6,699 bases of DNA, from contig JACREV010000180.1 in the NCBI GenBank assembly GCA_016218095.1, forward strand, positions 1-6,699. The letters run 5' to 3'. Position 1 is the stretch's first letter. Each line of letters starts with the position of its first letter. The DNA comes from Deltaproteobacteria bacterium. GTDB lineage: Bacteria; Desulfobacterota; GWC2-55-46. A model generated the notes under the pieces. It was given only the letters and a program-made list of their open reading frames with translations, searched no databases and had not been told where the DNA came from. The translations under genes were made by a program, and so were the position numbers. Positions 5,031-6,699 of the stretch are shown here, one piece after another.

Positions 5031-6699
5031 GGGTCCCCTCGTCCACATACAGGCTCCAGTTCAACCCGTCGTTCCGGTTCGCTGACGCGGGCGGGGTCAT
5101 CGGGTATCTCTCGGACCTCGGCATATCCGACATATACGCCTCCCCCATATTCAAATCGCGTAGCAACTCTACGCACGGGTACGACGTCGTCGACCCCGGA
5201 GAGATCAACCCCGAGCTCGGGACGCCCGAGGAGTTCAGGGCTCTGCTGGAGGCCGTAAAATCCCTCGGCATGGGCTGGCTCCAGGATGTTGTATCGAACC
5301 ATATGGCCTACGACGGGGCCAACCAGATGCTCATGGACGTCCTCGAGAAGGGCAGGGGTTCGCGCTACTTCAATTTTTTCGATATCGAATGGGACCACCC
5401 CTACGAGGGGATAGAGGAGCGCATTCTCGCCCCGTTCATGGGTACCATATACGGCGAGGCGCTCGAGGCCGGGGAGATAAGGCTCGTCTACGCGAACGAC
5501 ACCTTCTCGGTCGGGTATTACGGCTTTCTCTTCCCTTTGAAGATATCGTCATACTCGACGATACTCACGCACGACATCAAAAGGCTTAAAAGGCGGCTCG
5601 GGCGGGGACACCCGGACCTCATAAAGCTCTCGGGGGTCGTCTACGTGATAAAGAACCTCCAGGGCGCGGCGGAGTTCGGGGAGGTAGACGACCAGGTCGC
5701 GTTCGTGAAGGGCATGCTCAAGGACCTCTACGACGGGAGCGCCGGGATAAAGACCTACATAGACGAGAACATAGCCGTGTTCAACGGGAGGGCCGGCGAC
5801 GCGGAGAGCTTCAGCCTCATGGACAGGCTCTTGTCCGAGCAGTCATTCAAGCTCTCGTTCTGGAAGGTCGCGGCCGAGGAGATAAACTACAGGCGCTTTT
5901 TCAACATCAACGAGCTTATAACCCTCAAGGCCGAAGACGAGAACGTCTTCAACCACACTCACGCGCTCGTCTTCAGGCTCGTCGACGCGGGCGTGACGGG
6001 GCTACGCATAGACCACATCGACGGCCTCTACGACCCGCTAAAGTATCTCACAAAGATAATGGAGCGGAAGGATGAGCTCTACCTCGTAGTCGAAAAAATA
6101 CTCGCGGGCCAGGAAACGCTCCCCCCCTGGCCCGTAGAGGGGACGACGGGCTACGACTTCATGAACAAGGTGAACGGGATATTCGCGGACGCTTCGAAGG
6201 AGGCCCGCGTGACGCGCGCCTATGTCAACTTCACGAATATCAAGACCCCTTACCGCGATCTCTTCTACGAGAAGAAAAGGCTCATAACCGAGATGGACAT
6301 GACGAGCGACGTCTCAAACCTCGCCCAGCTGCTTAAGCACACGCTCAAGGACGACAGGTACGGCTCGGACATGACCCTCTCGGGGCTTAAAAAAGCGATA
6401 GCCGAGGTCATGTCGCACCTACCGGTCTACAGGACGTACATAAGCTCCCTCGCCGTCTCGAACAACGACCGCGCGCACATAAGGGAGGCGGTAGAGAAGG
6501 CCGCGAGGAAGACCCCCGCGCTCCTGAACGAGATAAGGTTCCTTGAAAAGGTATTATTGCTCGACTTCATGGACTACCTTACCCCCGAGGACCGGAAAGG
6601 GTGGCTAAGATTCGTCATGAGGTTCCAGCAGTTCACGGGGCCGCTGATGGCAAAGGGGTTCGAGGACACGCTCCTCTACGTGTACAACCGGCTCCTCTC
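5027..6699 (+). CDS. treY: Malto-oligosyltrehalose synthase (TreY, GH13), partial at the C terminus
   Basis: The frame stays open from 5027 to the window edge, 557 complete codons. TreY is an intramolecular transglucosylase that converts the reducing-end alpha-1,4 bond of a maltodextrin to alpha,alpha-1,1, making the substrate of TreZ. The N terminus PSSTYRLQFNPSFRFADA is diagnostic. Other family marks are SPIFKSRSNSTHGYDVVDP, region I DVVSNHMA (87-94), ILAPFMGTIYGEALEAGE, EEINYRRFFNINEL, the nucleophile D329 in GLRIDHIDGL, the acid/base E356 in VVEKIL, and GTTGYDFMNKVNG. The window stops at LLYVYNRLL, just ahead of the expected NEVGGDP and HDTKR segments, so the third catalytic aspartate is not visible. 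The central insertion suggests the long form of about 900 residues, of which some 60% is here. The ATG at 5027 fits the family start. No frameshift is seen. Confidence 0.95.
   Translation, partial: MRVPSSTYRLQFNPSFRFADAGGVIGYLSDLGISDIYASPIFKSRSNSTHGYDVVDPGEINPELGTPEEFRALLEAVKSLGMGWLQDVVSNHMAYDGANQMLMDVLEKGRGSRYFNFFDIEWDHPYEGIEERILAPFMGTIYGEALEAGEIRLVYANDTFSVGYYGFLFPLKISSYSTILTHDIKRLKRRLGRGHPDLIKLSGVVYVIKNLQGAAEFGEVDDQVAFVKGMLKDLYDGSAGIKTYIDENIAVFNGRAGDAESFSLMDRLLSEQSFKLSFWKVAAEEINYRRFFNINELITLKAEDENVFNHTHALVFRLVDAGVTGLRIDHIDGLYDPLKYLTKIMERKDELYLVVEKILAGQETLPPWPVEGTTGYDFMNKVNGIFADASKEARVTRAYVNFTNIKTPYRDLFYEKKRLITEMDMTSDVSNLAQLLKHTLKDDRYGSDMTLSGLKKAIAEVMSHLPVYRTYISSLAVSNNDRAHIREAVEKAARKTPALLNEIRFLEKVLLLDFMDYLTPEDRKGWLRFVMRFQQFTGPLMAKGFEDTLLYVYNRLL

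Noticed and set aside
5389..5589. 66-codon plus-strand frame inside treY
   Set aside because: It is a shadow frame of treY; the treY frame at this point carries conserved family motifs.

Overview
The window reads as a piece of a bacterial chromosome. It is GC-rich in the coding parts (about 60% by eye), has Shine-Dalgarno sites, one sigma70-like promoter, and a tight operon whose start and stop codons overlap. Arginine AGG and isoleucine ATA codons are frequent despite the high GC. That fits an environmental Gram-negative lineage such as the Desulfobacterota or Nitrospirota, but this is only an impression; no marker gene is present to place it.

Layout. Positions 1-523 (minus strand) hold the N-terminal part of a PAS-domain signalling protein that runs off the left edge. 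Positions 524-789 are a divergent, AT-richer intergenic region with a good promoter candidate facing right and several short repeats. Positions 790-2619 (plus) encode malto-oligosyltrehalose trehalohydrolase (TreZ). Positions 2619-5030 (plus) encode an 803-residue GH57 glycoside hydrolase with a C-terminal DUF3536-type region, a family whose reaction I do not know to be established. Positions 5027 to the right edge (plus) encode malto-oligosyltrehalose synthase (TreY), complete at the N terminus and cut off by the window end. The three plus-strand genes overlap by 1 and 4 bases and look like a single translationally coupled transcript.

How they work together. TreY turns the reducing-end alpha-1,4 bond of a maltodextrin into an alpha,alpha-1,1 bond, and TreZ then cuts off free trehalose. 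Both are recognisable and keep all catalytic residues that fall inside the window. In the textbook cluster the third partner is the debranching enzyme TreX. In this window no treX is seen, and the middle position is taken by the GH57/DUF3536 protein, whose motifs predict a retaining alpha-glucan-active enzyme. The most interesting reading is that this GH57 enzyme prepares, trims or recycles the glucan substrate for TreY/TreZ. The divergent PAS protein may be a neighbouring regulator, but nothing in the sequence ties it firmly to the operon.
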